Assembly: GCA_958450365.1 (NCBI GenBank) | Contig: CAUEEP010000923.1 | Span: 1-64,000 of the forward strand | Direction of reading: 5' to 3' | Length of the DNA: 64,000 nt | Origin: Mesorhabditis belari | Lineage: Eukaryota > Nematoda > Chromadorea > Rhabditida > Rhabditidae | In this document: in pieces, positions 11,161 through 23,522 of the stretch | Position numbering within the stretch: position 1 is the first letter of the stretch | Layout: each line of letters begins with the position of its first letter | The notes under the pieces: model-generated | Told to the model about the DNA's origin: nothing | Database searches by the model: none | Seen by the model: only the letters and a program-made list of their open reading frames with translations | Program-made: the position numbers and the translations under genes

Positions 11161-14100
11161 AAATAAAAAACGAGCTGTGGTGACGAAGAGCGGAAAAACG
11201 GGCAATGGCGACAAAGCACATGTGAATGGAGAGTTCATTCGTCGACTTCGCTCAATACTCAAGATTTTATTGCCGAGATTTTTCTGTGCTGAGGTTTGGA
11301 TGAACTATCAATCAATAAGAATGTATCAAAACTGCAAGAAATATCGTTTGTTATTCCTCTTCAATAGAAAAGCCTCCTTTAGACGATAATTATCATTTTT
11401 TGTCACTTTTTTTTGAATTTATCAACTCTCGGATAGGAAAATGTTCAACTTTTAGACTTTTAAAGGATTTAAATAATAGTAGGAATAGTAGGAATAGTAG
11501 CATTTAAATAATAGTAAATACCGTAAATACTGTAATAGTACCCCACTCCGATAATGACGGTGCGGAGCGTTGCGTAGTCTAGCTTTAGACGCGTTTTTCT
11601 CGACACTGGTTTATGCTACAATGCTCGGTTAGGTATCAAAAAATAGCTGAAATTCAGGGCTATTTTTTGATACCAAAGACGCATTTTTTTGAAAGTACGG
11701 GTGCTTTGCAAAAAATGAAATACTAAAAAACTTTTGTGACTACCCGACTGTACGAGGGGGGTGGGGTACTATTACAGTATTTACGGTAATAGAGTCAAAA
11801 AAAAGCTTAATAACATTGAAAATCGAATGAAAGCTCAATAAAAAAAAATGTCTATTTTTGAGCTCTTGGAATTGGATTTGAAATTGGATTTGAAATTGGA
11901 TTTGAAATTGGATTTGAAATTGGATTTGAAATTGGATTTGAAATTGGATTTGAAATTGGATTTGAAATTGGATTTGAAATTGGATTTGAAATTGGATTTG
12001 AAATTGGATTTGAAATTGGATTTGAAATTGGATTTGAAATTGGATTTGAAATTGAATTGAAATTGAATTTGAAATTGGATTTGAAATTGGATTTGAAATT
12101 GGATTTGAAATTGGATTTGAAATTGAATTGAAATTGAATTGAAATTGAATTGAAATTGAATTGAAATTGAATTGAAATTGAATTGAAATTGAATTGAAAT
12201 TGAATTGAAATTGAATTGAAATTGAATTGAAATTGAATTGAAATTGAATTGAAATTGAATTGAAATTGAATTGAAATTGAATTGAAATTGAATTGAAATT
12301 GAATTGAAATTGAATTGAAATTGAATTGAAATTGAATTGAAATTGGACATTTCATATTGAAAAATAAAAATAAAAGAGAAAGTGACACTTTTCAGACGTT
12401 CTACCTTGTTTTAATTGCCATCACTTTATTGTGCCGAACGTACGCCGATGTGTGGATGATCACAACCTCGACGAAGATCGAAGCGTACGTTCGAATGAAA
12501 ACAATGAAATACAACTGACTGGCACCGGGAATTCTTCACATTGGATCCCCTTTTTTTTCAGCTCGATCATCGAACGAGATGTGCCCGAGTTCGCTCGTGG
12601 TGTCCTTCACTATTTCTTCGCAATGCCTGCGATTTCCGTTGTGAACGCTTTACTGAAATTTTCCCTTTCAGAATTGAAGCTCCGTTTTCGACAACGATTG
12701 ACGAATCATTTATATCAAAAATATCTCAAGTTTGTTGATTCGAAAAGATAAAAAGACAGCTAATTGGTTAAAAGACAGTCAATTGATTAAAAGACAGTCA
12801 ATTGATTAAAAGACAGTCAATTTTTAGCTCTACGGTATTTAAAAGATTACTGTAGGAAAGATTGAATATCATAAAATCATAAAAACATAAAAATATCGTA
12901 AAAAAGATATCATAAAAGATTTTCAGAGGCTTCACTTTCTATAAAATGTCAAATTTGGATAACCGAATCGCGAACGCTGATCAATTATTGACTCAAGTAT
13001 TTCTCCTCAAAAAATCTCCGAATTCACTCATTTCAGGATCTCGAGAAGTTCTGCGAGGGATTAGTCGAACTCTACAGTAATGTTTCGAAGGTTTGTTTAA
13101 GTTTCGAAAGCTTTCTTAGATCTATCGAGTTCTAGCAAGCAAAAAAAGAAATACTTTTCAGCCACTTGTCGATGTTGCTTTGTATGTGGCGAGATTGGGC
13201 GGAGCGCTGGGATGGCAAGCACCCGGAATGCTCGGATTCTATCTTCTTGCCTCGGGCATTTTCCTCACGAATCTCAGGAAACCGGTGAGTTTTTGAGGGA
13301 AGATTAAAGCCAGCTCAGGTTTGGACCTGGTCCTAATTGGTCTCAACTGATCTTGCTTGGTCTCCAGATCCTCCAGGGCGAAATATTGGGTCAGCCAGAA
13401 TCCAGCAGAAGCCAGATCCTGGCTAGATCTGGCACTTAGAAGACCCTGGTCCAGACCGAGACCTGAGCGGACTTTAACCTGGCTTACATGCTTAGAGTGC
13501 AGACGCTTCTTTGCTTAGAGGGGCTCTTTGAATGTAAGACTACGCGACGCTTCTATAGAGAGCTTCTATTAGAGTTTTACGGTAGTCATACTTTCAACTT
13601 TTTAGATTGGCCGTCTCACCGTTGAGGAGCAATCGCTCGAGGGAGAATTCCGTTTTGTAAACTCGCGTCTCATCATGAATAGTGAAGAGATTGCTTTCTA
13701 TCAGGTAAGGAATCTTTAATAGAAATTATCAAAAAAAAAACAACAAATAGAATCTCTTTCTGATTTACTGTATCTTCTGATTACTGTATTTCCAGGGACA
13801 AGAGCGCGAAAAAACAACGATTCTTTCATCTTTTGACAACCTTGTCACTCATCTAAGAAAAGTGATCCTTTTCCGGTGAAAAAAAAGGAGAGATGAATAA
13901 GTTTATTTTTTAAATTTAGATTCAACATTGGATTCATTGATAACATTGTTGCGAAATATTTTGCTACTGTTGTTGGATGGTTTGTCGGTTTTAAGGTTAT
14001 TCATTTATTATCTTTAGGTTCGCCGTTTCCCGGGCTTTCTTTAACAAAAACGATCAGAGAATGATGGGGAAAAGCAAAAATGAGCTCATTCAGGTATGGT

Positions 14101-16926
14101 TTAATTCAAGAAAAAGAAACTTCAAGTTTTGGTTACTCAATATTTAGGACTATTACAACTCGGGGCGAATGATGTTCCGTTTGGCGGAAGCGCTAGGAAG
14201 ATTGGCGTTAGCGGGAAGAGAAATGACACGATTGGCTGGGTTCACTTCTCGAGTTGATGGACTTATCAATGTGTTGGATGATTTGGAGAAGGGTTTGTTT
14301 GGATAGAGTCAAGAACGAGATTGCTTTAAAAGCAGCAAGCAGCAGCAGCAAGCATCATCAGCAGATAAGGCCAGACTGGAAACCAGATCTTGGTCTGCTT
14401 TGCTGGTTGACTTTGCTGACTTCTGCTAAAAGTCGAACTCTGACCTTGTCTTGCCAGGCTTGGCCTTACCTTAAAGCCTAATCAATCAAGAATCAAGTAA
14501 AGTAGAGGTTTGTAATCTTTACAAAACAATAGTGATACTGTAAATACCCGAACACTACTCCCTAGACTACGCGACTGTACGCCTTTTATTTTGGCGTTCT
14601 ATTAGAGTACGATAGGATGTGTTTGTTGAGCTTTTCAGCATCTTTTACCCTTTAGGTTCCTACAAAAGAACGATGATCTCCGAGTCAAAACTCTCATCTC
14701 CACACCTACCCACTCTCGATACTCCACTTGTGCCTGGATCTGGTAAAAGTTAAAACGTTAAACACAAACGAACGTACTAGATAACTTGTACAGTACTATA
14801 TTACTTACTTTTGTACTTTTGTAAAACTTTTCAATTCTTAGGTGAATTGATCATCCGGGACAATGTGATCCGTTTTCAAGGAGTCCCCTTGGTGACCCCG
14901 AATGGAGATGTGCTCGTTAGATCGCTTGACCTTGAGGTTAACTCTAAAAATTTAAAATAATAGATTACCACAAAATAGATTTACATAGATTTACAATTTT
15001 TAAACAAAAAACTTTACTCAGGTGCCTTCTGGAAGAAATGTGCTCGTTTGTGGGCCGAATGGCTGTGGAAAGAGCTCTCTATTCCGTGTTTTGGGCGAAT
15101 TGTGGCCATTGTTTGGAGGGAAATTGACGAAACCGGCAAAGGGAAATCTTTTTTATGTGCCACAGGTTTGTGAAAATAAAGAAAATAAAGGCAATGAGAG
15201 TTTTTTTTTGATAATTTAGAGACCGTATATGACTTTGGGTACGCTGAGAGATCAAGTGATCTATCCGGATAAACCGTTTGATATGATTAGAAAGGTTTGT
15301 TGTTGATAAAGGCTTTTTACAAGATAGGAATCGATTACGGTAGAAAAATAATTAATAGAATAATTCATCGTAATGGTTTCTATTTGACTAAATTGATAAA
15401 TAAGCAAATAGTGTTTGGAGAGATTCGGAGCAATGAATACACTTACCGTAAATACTGTAATAGTACCCCACTAATGACGGTGCGGAGCGTTGCGTAGTCT
15501 AGCTTTGGACGCGTTTTCTCGACACTGGTTAACCAATGCGCTTAGGTATCAAAAAATAGCTGAAATTCAGGGCTATTTTTTGATACCTAAGCGCGCATTG
15601 TAGCATAAATCAGTGTCGAGAAAAACGCGTTCAAAGCTAGACTACGCAACACTCCGCACCGTCATTATCTTTGGTATCAAAAAATAGCCCTGAATTTCAG
15701 CTATTTTTTGATACCAAAGACGCATTTTTTGAAAGTACGGGTGCTTTGAAAAAAATGAAATACTAAAAAACTTTATGACTACGCGACTGTACGAGGGGGG
15801 TGGGGTACTATTACAGTATTTACAATAAGATCACTTCATTTAGGGAGTGACTGATGAGGATTTGGAGATGATGCTTGAACACGTGCAATTGGGACACATT
15901 TTGAGTAGAGAAGGAGGATGGGAAACTGTGCAGGATTGGATGGATGTGCTGTCGGGAGGAGAGAAACAGAGAATTGCGGTAGATCATTTACAGCAATAGT
16001 GAGCTAAAGTTTAACGTCCGTCTAAACGGTGAAATACTCCTGTTTTTTACACTCTATAATATCATAGTGACATTCACAATCATTTCCAGATGGCTCGTCT
16101 TTTCTATCATCGACCGCAGTTCGCGATCCTCGATGAGTGCACATCGGCTGTCTCTGTTGATGTTGAAGGTAAGAAGATTTTTGGGTTTTTGGATTTGGAT
16201 TCAAGTTTCCGAAAATTCAACCAATCCAGTGCCAGAATAAAACTAGCAGAACTTGTTTCAATTCGAAATCAGAATCGAATTGATACTCTTTATAGAAATC
16301 TTAAAACTTCAAAAAAACAGAAGATTTAGCACCAGCAGGGTTCGAACCCAAGAGTAAAAAAAAATCTACGTTCCGTAATCAAGCCCACTATCCACTAAGC
16401 CAAGGCTGCAGCAAAAAAGCCGTTGAAATTTCAAATCAATTTTTCTGCGTGCTTTAGCAGATTCTGATTTCGGATTCAAAATCACCGTAGTCGATTTAGT
16501 AAGATGCATTAGATCCTGAAACGAAAGCTCACTGCCAGTTCGTGCCTTACCCTAGTGAGATTCATCCAGACTAAGGCCAAGCCAGCCAACTCAAGCCCGT
16601 TGGCTTTATTTTGGCTTGACTAGCCTTAGTTTTTGGCTTTTCGGTCTAGCCTTGGCAATAAAGACTTTTCAAAGCAAATTCTCGATTAAATCCCAAATCA
16701 GTGAACACGAAAATTCAGGTGCCATGTATAAATTGTGTCGCGAGAAGAACATCACCCTGTTCACCGTTTCTCACCGAAAATCGTTATGGGTAAGCGGGGG
16801 AAAACTTTCAAAATGGAGAAACAAAAACGATTTCAGGTCCACCACGAGTACTACTTGCATATGGACGGAAATGGTGGCTACGAGTTCAAGAAAATCGAGG
16901 ACGGTACCAATCAGTTTGGATCGTAA
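11161..16926 (+). CDS. pmp-1: Peroxisomal ABC half-transporter, PMP70/ABCD3 type
   Basis: An ABCD-family half-transporter that imports fatty acyl substrates into peroxisomes as a dimer. First recognisable exon: 11161-11292 (KRAVVTKSG, then [15 protein letters not shown]). The transmembrane domain follows (12396-14290; motifs LNDELKLRF-like [32 protein letters not shown]). The nucleotide-binding domain has Walker [10 protein letters not shown] (about 15050), [18 protein letters not shown], signature LSGGEKQR (about 15950) and Walker [14 protein letters not shown]. It ends [10 protein letters not shown]...QFGS, then TAA. These match ABCD3 far better than ABCD1. The frame is intact throughout. 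The N-terminal ~50 residues are missing and probably lie in an unseen upstream exon. Introns hold two MITE copies, a minisatellite and a tRNA-like sequence. C. elegans has two close members (pmp-1, pmp-2), so the exact symbol is uncertain. Confidence 0.92.
11519..11788. mobile_element. MITE family A, copy 1
   Basis: The element is bounded by TACCGTAAATACTGTAATAG and its inverse. Inside are ATGACGGTGCGGAGCGTTGC, a hairpin built on GGTATCAAAAAATAGC and its inverse, and the tract GTACGAGGGGGGTGGGG. The same sequence recurs at 15444-15827 and 62150-62421. It lies in the first visible intron of the PMP70-like gene. Confidence 0.85.
11868..12345. repeat. Minisatellite, two related units
   Basis: About 16 copies of the 12-bp unit ATTGGATTTGAA are followed by about 25 copies of the 11-bp unit ATTGAATTGAA, with a short mixed junction (about 12050-12125). 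The second unit is a deleted form of the first. It lies within a pmp intron. Long frames across it on both strands are artefacts of the repeat. Confidence 0.95.
15444..15827. mobile_element. MITE family A, copy 2 (rearranged)
   Basis: It has the same termini and internal hairpin as the copy at 11519, but about 110 bp longer. An extra inverted segment repeats the ACGCGTTTTCTCGACACTGG/TATCAAAAAATAGC part in both orientations (about 15500-15710). It lies in a pmp intron, upstream of the signature-motif exon. Confidence 0.85.
16328..16411 (-). pseudogene. tRNA-like sequence (degenerate)
   Basis: The minus strand shows a D-arm-like GGCTTAGTGGATAGTGGGC and a perfect T-arm GGGTTCGAACCC. The loop TTACGGA resembles that of tRNA-Arg(ACG). 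The anticodon stem does not pair, an A-rich run interrupts the variable region, and the acceptor stem is imperfect. It is therefore more likely a tRNA pseudogene or SINE head than a working tRNA. It sits in the penultimate large intron of pmp. Confidence 0.5.
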
Positions 16927-18022
16927 AAATCAAAAACGAACTTTTTTTGAACTTTGTTCTAATTTATCTCTTGATTTTCATCGTTTAGACTCTCGTTTTG
17001 ACAGTTTCGAGCTTGTTGTTCTTGTTGAGTTCACACAGTTCATGGGAGTGGGACAAATGCTACCTTTTTTTTGCGCACCCGGACATTTGCGCACCTTTTT
17101 TTGCGCACCTTGCCCATTAGCGCACCTTTTTCGCGTTTTAAAAGCTTTAAAAGCTAATATTAACCAATTTCTATTCCAAAAGTTGTTTTTCTAGGTAATT
17201 TGAGGGCGTAGAATCGAAATTTTGACATATCAGAGCTTGTGGAAAAAAACGGACGAAGTTATACAAAGAGAAAGATCGACAATTTTCTGCAATTTGATCT
17301 AGCCGTTTTGTCTTTCAAATTGGTTCCACACACTCTGTTATGTCAAAATTTCGATTCTACGCCCTAAAAAACAACTTTTGGAATAGAAATTGGTTAATAT
17401 TAGCTTTTTAGAGCTTTTTTAAAACGCGAAAAAAGGTGCGCTAATGGGCAAGGTGCGGCAAAAAAGGTGCGCCAATGTCCGGGTGCGCAAAAAAAGGTCG
17501 CATTTGTCCCACTCCCCAGTTCATCCTTTAAACCATTATATTTTATTAGATTTTTCAATTTTATTCTTTCCATCACTGATTTTATCACCTAGTACCAGGC
17601 CTAGAGCTTTACTTTTTTTGAAGAAAAATTTTTGTTTTTACCTGAAAAAGCACAGTACACTTTAATAAAATAAAGATAAAATAAAAATAAAACAAAAATT
17701 CAAAAATAAACAATCAAAATGCTAAAAGCTTAGCTAAATGAAAATTTAATTAAAATTTCGCATTGTTGTTTTCAAGTTTCGATTTCCTTTGTAAGTTTTT
17801 GCTGTAGATAGGCATTTTGCACAAATTTTAATGAAATTCACCTCATATTTGGCTAGATATTTTAAAAAATATCTTGGAATTAAGCAAAAGATAGGAATTT
17901 GTGCAAAATGCTTGTCCATTCCCCGTTTTTTTGTGTTGAAATCCGTTAAAGTTTGATCTTTTTCGAACAAGTACGAGTCGTTACACAGAGCGCCGCCCCA
18001 CTCGACCCGCAATCAACCATTT
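16927..18022. other. Intergenic with foldback element
   Basis: Apart from the inverted-repeat element at 17044-17516, this gap is AT-rich. It includes an A-rich tract with repeated AATAAA (17660-17720) that could serve as the pmp 3' end. The open frames seen here (16616-17194, 17444-17665, 17746-18012) overlap the repeat or lack coding character. Confidence 0.55.
17044..17516. mobile_element. MITE family C, foldback with 8-bp target duplication
   Basis: The ends GGGAGTGGGACAAATG and CATTTGTCCCACTCCC form the tips of an almost complete foldback. Successive GCGCACC motifs, TTAATATTAGC-type and AGAATCGAAATTTTGACAT segments occur in inverse order on the right. CAGTTCAT occurs on both sides (17036-17043 and 17517-17524), an 8-bp target-site duplication as made by hAT-type transposases. 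It has no coding capacity. A deleted copy lies at 60266-60325. Confidence 0.85.
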
Positions 18023-19834
18023 ATGCCTTTGAAACAGCCGGCAAGTATTCAGGTAAATGTTTTTTTTTTGGATAAGCAATCTAGCTTTGAGAGTTTGCAC
18101 AACTTTGCTGTAAAATAACCTACCTATTTTCGTTAATCTACCTAATAAAATTTAGCCAATACCTTAAAATATTGGATGAGCTATTTTTGCCGAATGTTTT
18201 TTAATGTATTCATGTTTTTAGATTGCTGACAAAATCATTTCCACAACGACCCACCCTTTCCGAAGCAAATGCGGCGAATTGTTGCCATTTCTTCGTACCG
18301 AATTCCCTCGACAACTACATGACTTCGAGAAACGTTTTTACAAAAAGGAGTACCGTGTGGATCTACAGCTGTTGCAAAAAGTGAGGATTTTTTGTTTTTT
18401 TTTGCTTAAATCTTTGGACAATAGTTTTTGTTAAGGAATTCACTGAAAGGTACTAATTTTATTCTTAAAACGTTGTTCTTACCTATTTTTTTATTTGCTT
18501 CTCATTATTAAGTTTCAGCGTCGATCACTGATGTCACAAGTTTGTGCCGCATTGACGCACCAAGAATTGAAGGCCGTACCATGTGGAAGCATTGCGTCTG
18601 GTAAGATTTGCGCTTGAAAAACAAAGAACTCGTTTTTAGGTTTGATGACATCGAATTCGGATCTAGACGCTGTCGTAATTCCTTTTGACGAGAAACGCTT
18701 TTTTGATCGCTATGAGAAGGATTTAAATTTCAAGAGGTTTGCAAAATCCTTCTTTTTTGAACTTGTTATTTTATTTTAGAAAACAGCTTGCCCGGTGTCA
18801 TCGAAAATTGCTTAATTCCAACCTTGTCCGTGGATCTTTTACAGTAAGTATTTAGTATTTCATTGACAATCTGCTTTGAGGCTCAAAAAACTAGGCTTCC
18901 TAAGGTCTAAGTCTAACTAACTAGTCAGTTACAAATCGGATAATGGCTTTAATTTTTTAGGAATTCATACCTTGGGCTCGGGTGCCCATTGTCCGAATGG
19001 TGCTAAAAACGGGTGATCACTTGGATGTGCAATTTCATGATGCCAGAATTCTTAAATCAACGAACTTTATTCGAGTAGCAAATAATGTAAGTTTTTTTTA
19101 ACAATCGCTAATATAAAATCAATAACCTTTTAGTTAGACCATCGTTTATTCATGCTTCGAATCCATCTCTTCAAAACGCTGACTGAGAACGGATTGCTAG
19201 CATCTCAAGAAGGAAGATTCTCGAGTTTTCACGTCACTTCTTTGTTAATTCACTTTTTACAAGTAAATCGCAGAATTTTGCAAATAACTGAAAACTTTTA
19301 GGTGCCATTTTTCGATTGTGCTGTCTATCCACCATTACTATCGACATTCCCGGATCTTCAACCGGGCATCAACTGGAAAACGATAGCTTATGATGTCGCA
19401 ACTAATCGCTTGGTAAAATTTTGCTTTAGAAATAGAGCGTTAAAATTAATTACTGACTTTAATGAGCTCGTTTTAGTATCAAGGAGCTGAAAGTTTTGAG
19501 AAATCAATGGATTCGCTTGGCGCTCTTTACGTGAGACTAATCGACTACTTCAGTGGGATCAACTTTCACGAGGATGCACTCGATATCAGCAATGGAAGTG
19601 TAGTTAAAAAGTAAGTTAAAAGTAATTTTTTAAAAGACTAAATACATGAATAAACCTTACAAGTAGTGCTTAAAAATTAGTTTTATTTATAGAGATACAA
19701 TCTCCGATCAAGTTGAGCTGCGGGACGCCTATTTTCCGGAAACTTCGACGTGTCGAGTTCAATCTGGAGCATCTCTGCTTTCAAATTTCTTTGCAACACA
19801 ACGAGAACGGATTGAGGCTGGGAAACTAACGTAG
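18023..19834 (+). CDS. Non-canonical poly(A)/poly(U) polymerase-like protein 1
   Basis: A member of the DNA polymerase beta-type nucleotidyltransferases (GLD-2/TUT/mtPAP group), which add nucleotides to RNA 3' ends. The chosen start at 18023 joins in phase to the next exon. The catalytic GS motif is PCGSIASGLMTSNSDLDAVV (about 18575-18680), with two carboxylates in SDLD. A third carboxylate lies in GDHLDVQF (about 19015). A PAP-associated domain follows (about 19150-19610, ending DYFSGINFHEDAL). The product is about 400 residues, small for the family, with no RNA-binding domain visible. TAG at 19832-19834 is followed by AATAAA at 19885. A second, divergent member follows 191 bp downstream. 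I could not assign it to a named subfamily. Confidence 0.75.
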
Positions 19835-20024
19835 TATTCAATTTTGTGCTTTCTCGGGTATTGTGTTTGAACTTGTACATTTTGAATAAACTTTTTGTGT
19901 TAGTAAATCTGTAATTGCATCATTATTCTTGGTATCATATTTGCAATGACTTTTTCGTAATTTTAAATACGAGCAAGCAGTTTGACAGTTGAACACAGGT
20001 ATGATTTAGTTTTAAAATCCGTTG

Positions 20025-21849
20025 ATGTTTGGCCGATTAACGCACAAAATTTGGATATGTTGTGACACAGCGAGAAGATTAAGTGGTAAGTACGGTTTTA
20101 GTTTTAGTAGTGAGTGGTAGTGTTAAAAGATTGGTACCAAGTTAATTGTAGCTGCGGCTGGAGTTAGCCGAAGCAGTACTTTTGTGGATATCGTTCAACA
20201 TCGACATCGAGAACTACTCTCGACCCTGGATGCCAAAATCGATGCTGCCTTTGAGGAAAAAGAACAACTAAACAAGGTTGAGTTTTTTCAAATTTTTTGG
20301 GAACTTTTACTGTTCGCTATGCCAAGCATAGGAGAATATGCAAAATTTTTTATTAGAAGCTTTTTAGAAAATAGGACCTGCCACCTTGCAGAAATTCGAA
20401 TCACTTTCCCAGCGATGCCTCAATACGGAGAAAGTCATACTCGTTCCAATTGGATCTCTCGTTTATGGGCTAGGATATCAGCAATCCGATTATGATTCAG
20501 TGCTGTTTGTAAAGAAGTTTATTTTAAAAGTAATTCAGATATAAGAAGATTTTTAGTAAGAAGGAACGAGACGCTTTTATGCAAATCATTCACTCAAATC
20601 AAGATCTTCGAGGGTAAGTTTTCAAAGCTATTTACATTGTTTTTTTTTTTATTGTAGGGCTTTATTTGAATCTTTGTCGGCCCTCATTGGACGAAATTCT
20701 CCCGAAATCCTCAATAAAGAAGTGTCGAGAGTTATCCCGTTAACTTTCTTGAAGATACCACTGCTAGTTATTGAGTAAGTCCTTATGAAAATATATGTCA
20801 GAACAAATTAAGCACTTTATTTGATCAAGCATTTTTTTTATTGAGCCACTTGTATATTTTTAGATTCACCGATGGATCATCAATTGACATTTCGATTCCC
20901 GATAACGATTTTCAGGCCATTCGTAATTCGAATCTCGTTCGATATTACTTAAAGGTGAGTTTTGAAGATTGTTATTTCACTCATGTGCTTTAGGCGGATA
21001 AACGATTCGGCAAAATGCTGCTTTACATTCGACGCTTATTTGAGGAGTGCGGGGTTTGTAGTTGGCTGGATTTTCTAAAAATTTCTATGCCTTTAGGTTA
21101 AAAATAGTAAGGCGGGTCTTCTTAGCAACTATCACATAGTGATGACGATTGTGCACTTTTTGCAAAGTGAACAGGTTTCTTTTGTGCATTAGTGGTAATC
21201 AAATACGTAATCTATTTAATAATTTAGTCACTTACACCGTGGCAAGTTCTTCCTGTTTTGTGTCAAACACACCCATCATTGGTCGGCCGTGATCTACCGA
21301 TTGAGCAAATTATCAGACAACTCGCAATCCCAATCTCGAACTTGACTTTCGGTAATTTTACATTTAAGATAGGAAAAACTAAAGCCGATTCTAGATTATC
21401 AGTCGAATAACAAAATGCACGTTTCTGAATTGTTGATCAGATACTTTGACTACTACTCTCGTTTCAACTTTACGAAGGAGGCCATTCATATAGAGCAAGG
21501 GCAAGCAAGACGAATGTCAAGGTAAGCCATTCTTTTATTTGAACAAATAAAAATTTGTTCAGGAAAAGTATCGGTGACGAGCAACGTTTGATGATCATCG
21601 ATCCGTATTCTCATGGAACGGTGGCTCGTTCACCCTACATTGTTGACGCTTTTAAAGAAGTCATTCGTTTCACTTGCGGGAGAATGCGAAATGGTTGCCT
21701 ATTTACAAAACTACAATACCAATCCATTTTTAGGCAACTTGATCGAATCTTTTCCGATATTCCCTGAGGCTTCTCATTTTTATGAGGGAACGAAATTTCA
21801 CACATGGCGGGTGCAAGCACAAGAAAAGAAGCTTTTAGGTGAGATTTGA
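20025..21849 (+). CDS. Non-canonical poly(A)/poly(U) polymerase-like protein 2
   Basis: Same superfamily as the preceding gene but clearly diverged, so not a recent duplicate. The N-terminus (MFGRLTHKIW, then RRLSAAAGVSRSS) is basic and could target mitochondria. Catalytic motif PIGSLVYGLGYQQSDYDSVL (about 20445-20505) keeps the GS and SDYD residues. The third carboxylate is in SSIDISIP (about 20885). The PAP-associated region includes LLIRYFDYYSRFNFTKEA and IIDPYSHGTVARSP (about 21430-21640). Near 21680 the frame changes: coding character continues one frame over (ECEMVAYLQ onwards) to TGA at 21847-21849. The uncorrected frame stops early, at 21765-21767. The break needs one added base. It lies 191 bp after gene 1 and 84 bp before the next gene. 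Confidence 0.7.
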
Positions 21850-21933
21850 ATTACACTTTCCAATTTGCATATTAAAGTTAGAATTTCTAAATATCATTGA
21901 AAATCTCTCATTGTTTTAATTTCTTATTAAGCA

Positions 21934-22770
21934 ATGCGGTTTTCCCTTCTCCAGTTGCCAGTCGCTGTTCTCTGCTTTGTCACATTGAAATTTTTCGTCG
22001 ACGTGCCGCTACTCTTTCTTCAGCATTCTCAATTGAAAGTGGAGCGCGATTATTGCTTTAGGTGAGCTTTTGCCATTATCAAAGGGAATGAATATTTTGT
22101 TTATCTATTGGATTTCATTATTATTTTTAGAATCTCTCACTCTCAACCACGTCGATGTGTCGAGGTCAATTCGTCAACTTTTGTGCCAAATGCCACCCGC
22201 TTTCACGATCTAGGCATCAAAATAGCAACTAATCAAGTAAATTGGAATTTCGAGCTTTAAAAACGATAATTTTAGTCTAATCCTGTGAACACCGAAGAGA
22301 TGTATGTGTATGATTGGATGTGGGCAAAATGGACAATTTCGAATCTAATTATAATGGCCGTCGGTAGAATTTTTTGTTAGTTTAAACTTCTTTGTGCCTC
22401 GAAGTTGATTGGAGTTCTTAGACTAATTCCAACGATAAATTTTCAACGTTTAGGCTTCAAAATTTTTCAAGGATGTTCCCTACTTTATAATGGTACAATC
22501 ACGCAAAACCAAGTCGGAGTCGCATTTTATCTATTCACAGGTGACGATTTATTTACCAATTGTAATAAAATGTTCCTATTTTCAGTTGAAGCGGCTATTT
22601 ATCTCATTTCATGTCGACTCTTGCCTCCAATTCCAGCACCGATCATTTCACAAAGATCTCCTTTTTCTGTACGCTTTTGTGGACTTTCAATTCATTTGTC
22701 GTTATATCATTTTGTTGTTTTTCTGATGAGTCTTTTCATTGTGCATCGACGGGTTTACGGTAAATGTTAA
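21934..22770 (+). CDS. Small multi-pass membrane protein, unrecognised
   Basis: About 200 residues from several exons (21934-22060, 22130-22237, 22275-22360, 22455-22541, 22585-22770). It starts with a hydrophobic segment (LPVAVLCFVTLKFFVDVPLL). A probable lumenal or extracellular loop has possible N-glycosylation sites, NSS and NAT. Further hydrophobic stretches are in TISNLIIMAV, VAFYLFTVEAAIYLISC and YHFVVFLMSLFIV. The topology suggests three or four membrane passes. I do not recognise a family. The start codon lies 84 bp after the preceding gene's stop and just after a TTCTTATTAAG acceptor-like sequence, so it could be a downstream operon gene. AATAAA follows at 22776. Confidence 0.6.
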
Positions 22771-22999
22771 TGGGTAATAAAGGGCTTTAGCAAATATCAA
22801 ATTCAAACGTAATATGGACACTTAAGATCAGAAATTTAACAATTGAATAAAAACAGGCTCATCAGACTGGACCTGCATATTAGACGGGTACTGCACCGAA
22901 GTAGCTAATTAGGTAAGTGACAAAGACATTAGGAATTTGTGTAGCTCTAACAAAAAGAAGATGGCGCAAAGGCCGAAAGCTAAATCCCCTCGCGGTGGC

Positions 23000-23522
23000 T
23001 ACAGTCGTCAAAAAATCTTGCAAGGTCAGTGTTCACTTGGTCCATAGATCACATCCAAATATATTGACCACAAATAGTTTTATGTAGCATTTTCAAAGGT
23101 TGTTAAAATGAACCATTTAGCTTTTCGATATCCTTTGAACTAAACTAAGTTCTATGATCGAAAAAGCTTATTTGAGCATGATTTTTAAAAATCCGTATTT
23201 CAAGAATGAATGGATCCCATCAAAAGCGGTTCCAATTATAATGGCATTGGATCGTCTATTACTTATTTATTCATTTTTTTTTCGTGAAAATGAAAGGCTA
23301 CTGGCAGTTTTGAAGCTTTGAACAAAATCTGAGAAAAAGGACCTTACCCTCTTATGCAAGAGCAGCTTGAAAAATTCTATTTAGAGCGAAATCAAAAATC
23401 TAAGGATATCATCCTAAAGGCACAAAATACTACAAACTAATTGGGATCGATTTATTTGAATGCGAGCTAACGGGAGAAAAATCAGAAAACATTGGCCGGC
23501 CCAGACTTTTTTGACGACTGTA
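23000..23522. mobile_element. Tc1-like non-autonomous element
   Basis: The ends TACAGTCGTCAAAAAATCT and (inverse) TACAGTCGTCAAAAAAGTCT match over 16 bases, start with the TACAGT typical of Tc1/mariner elements and include the TA target. The 520-bp body has no transposase frame. Confidence 0.75.

Noticed and set aside
11835..12388. Minus-strand frames of 171 and 178 codons
   Set aside because: They are entirely generated by the 11/12-bp minisatellite and have no splice or homology support.
16328..16411. Functional tRNA gene
   Set aside because: The T-arm is perfect but the anticodon stem does not pair and the variable region is interrupted by an A-rich run.
16616..17194. 192-codon plus-strand frame
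   Set aside because: It overlaps the last pmp exons in another frame and then reads into the foldback element.
22962..23020. Possible gene start (MAQRPKAKSPRGGYSRQ)
   Set aside because: The frame enters the Tc1-like element after 13 codons and no continuation is found beyond it.
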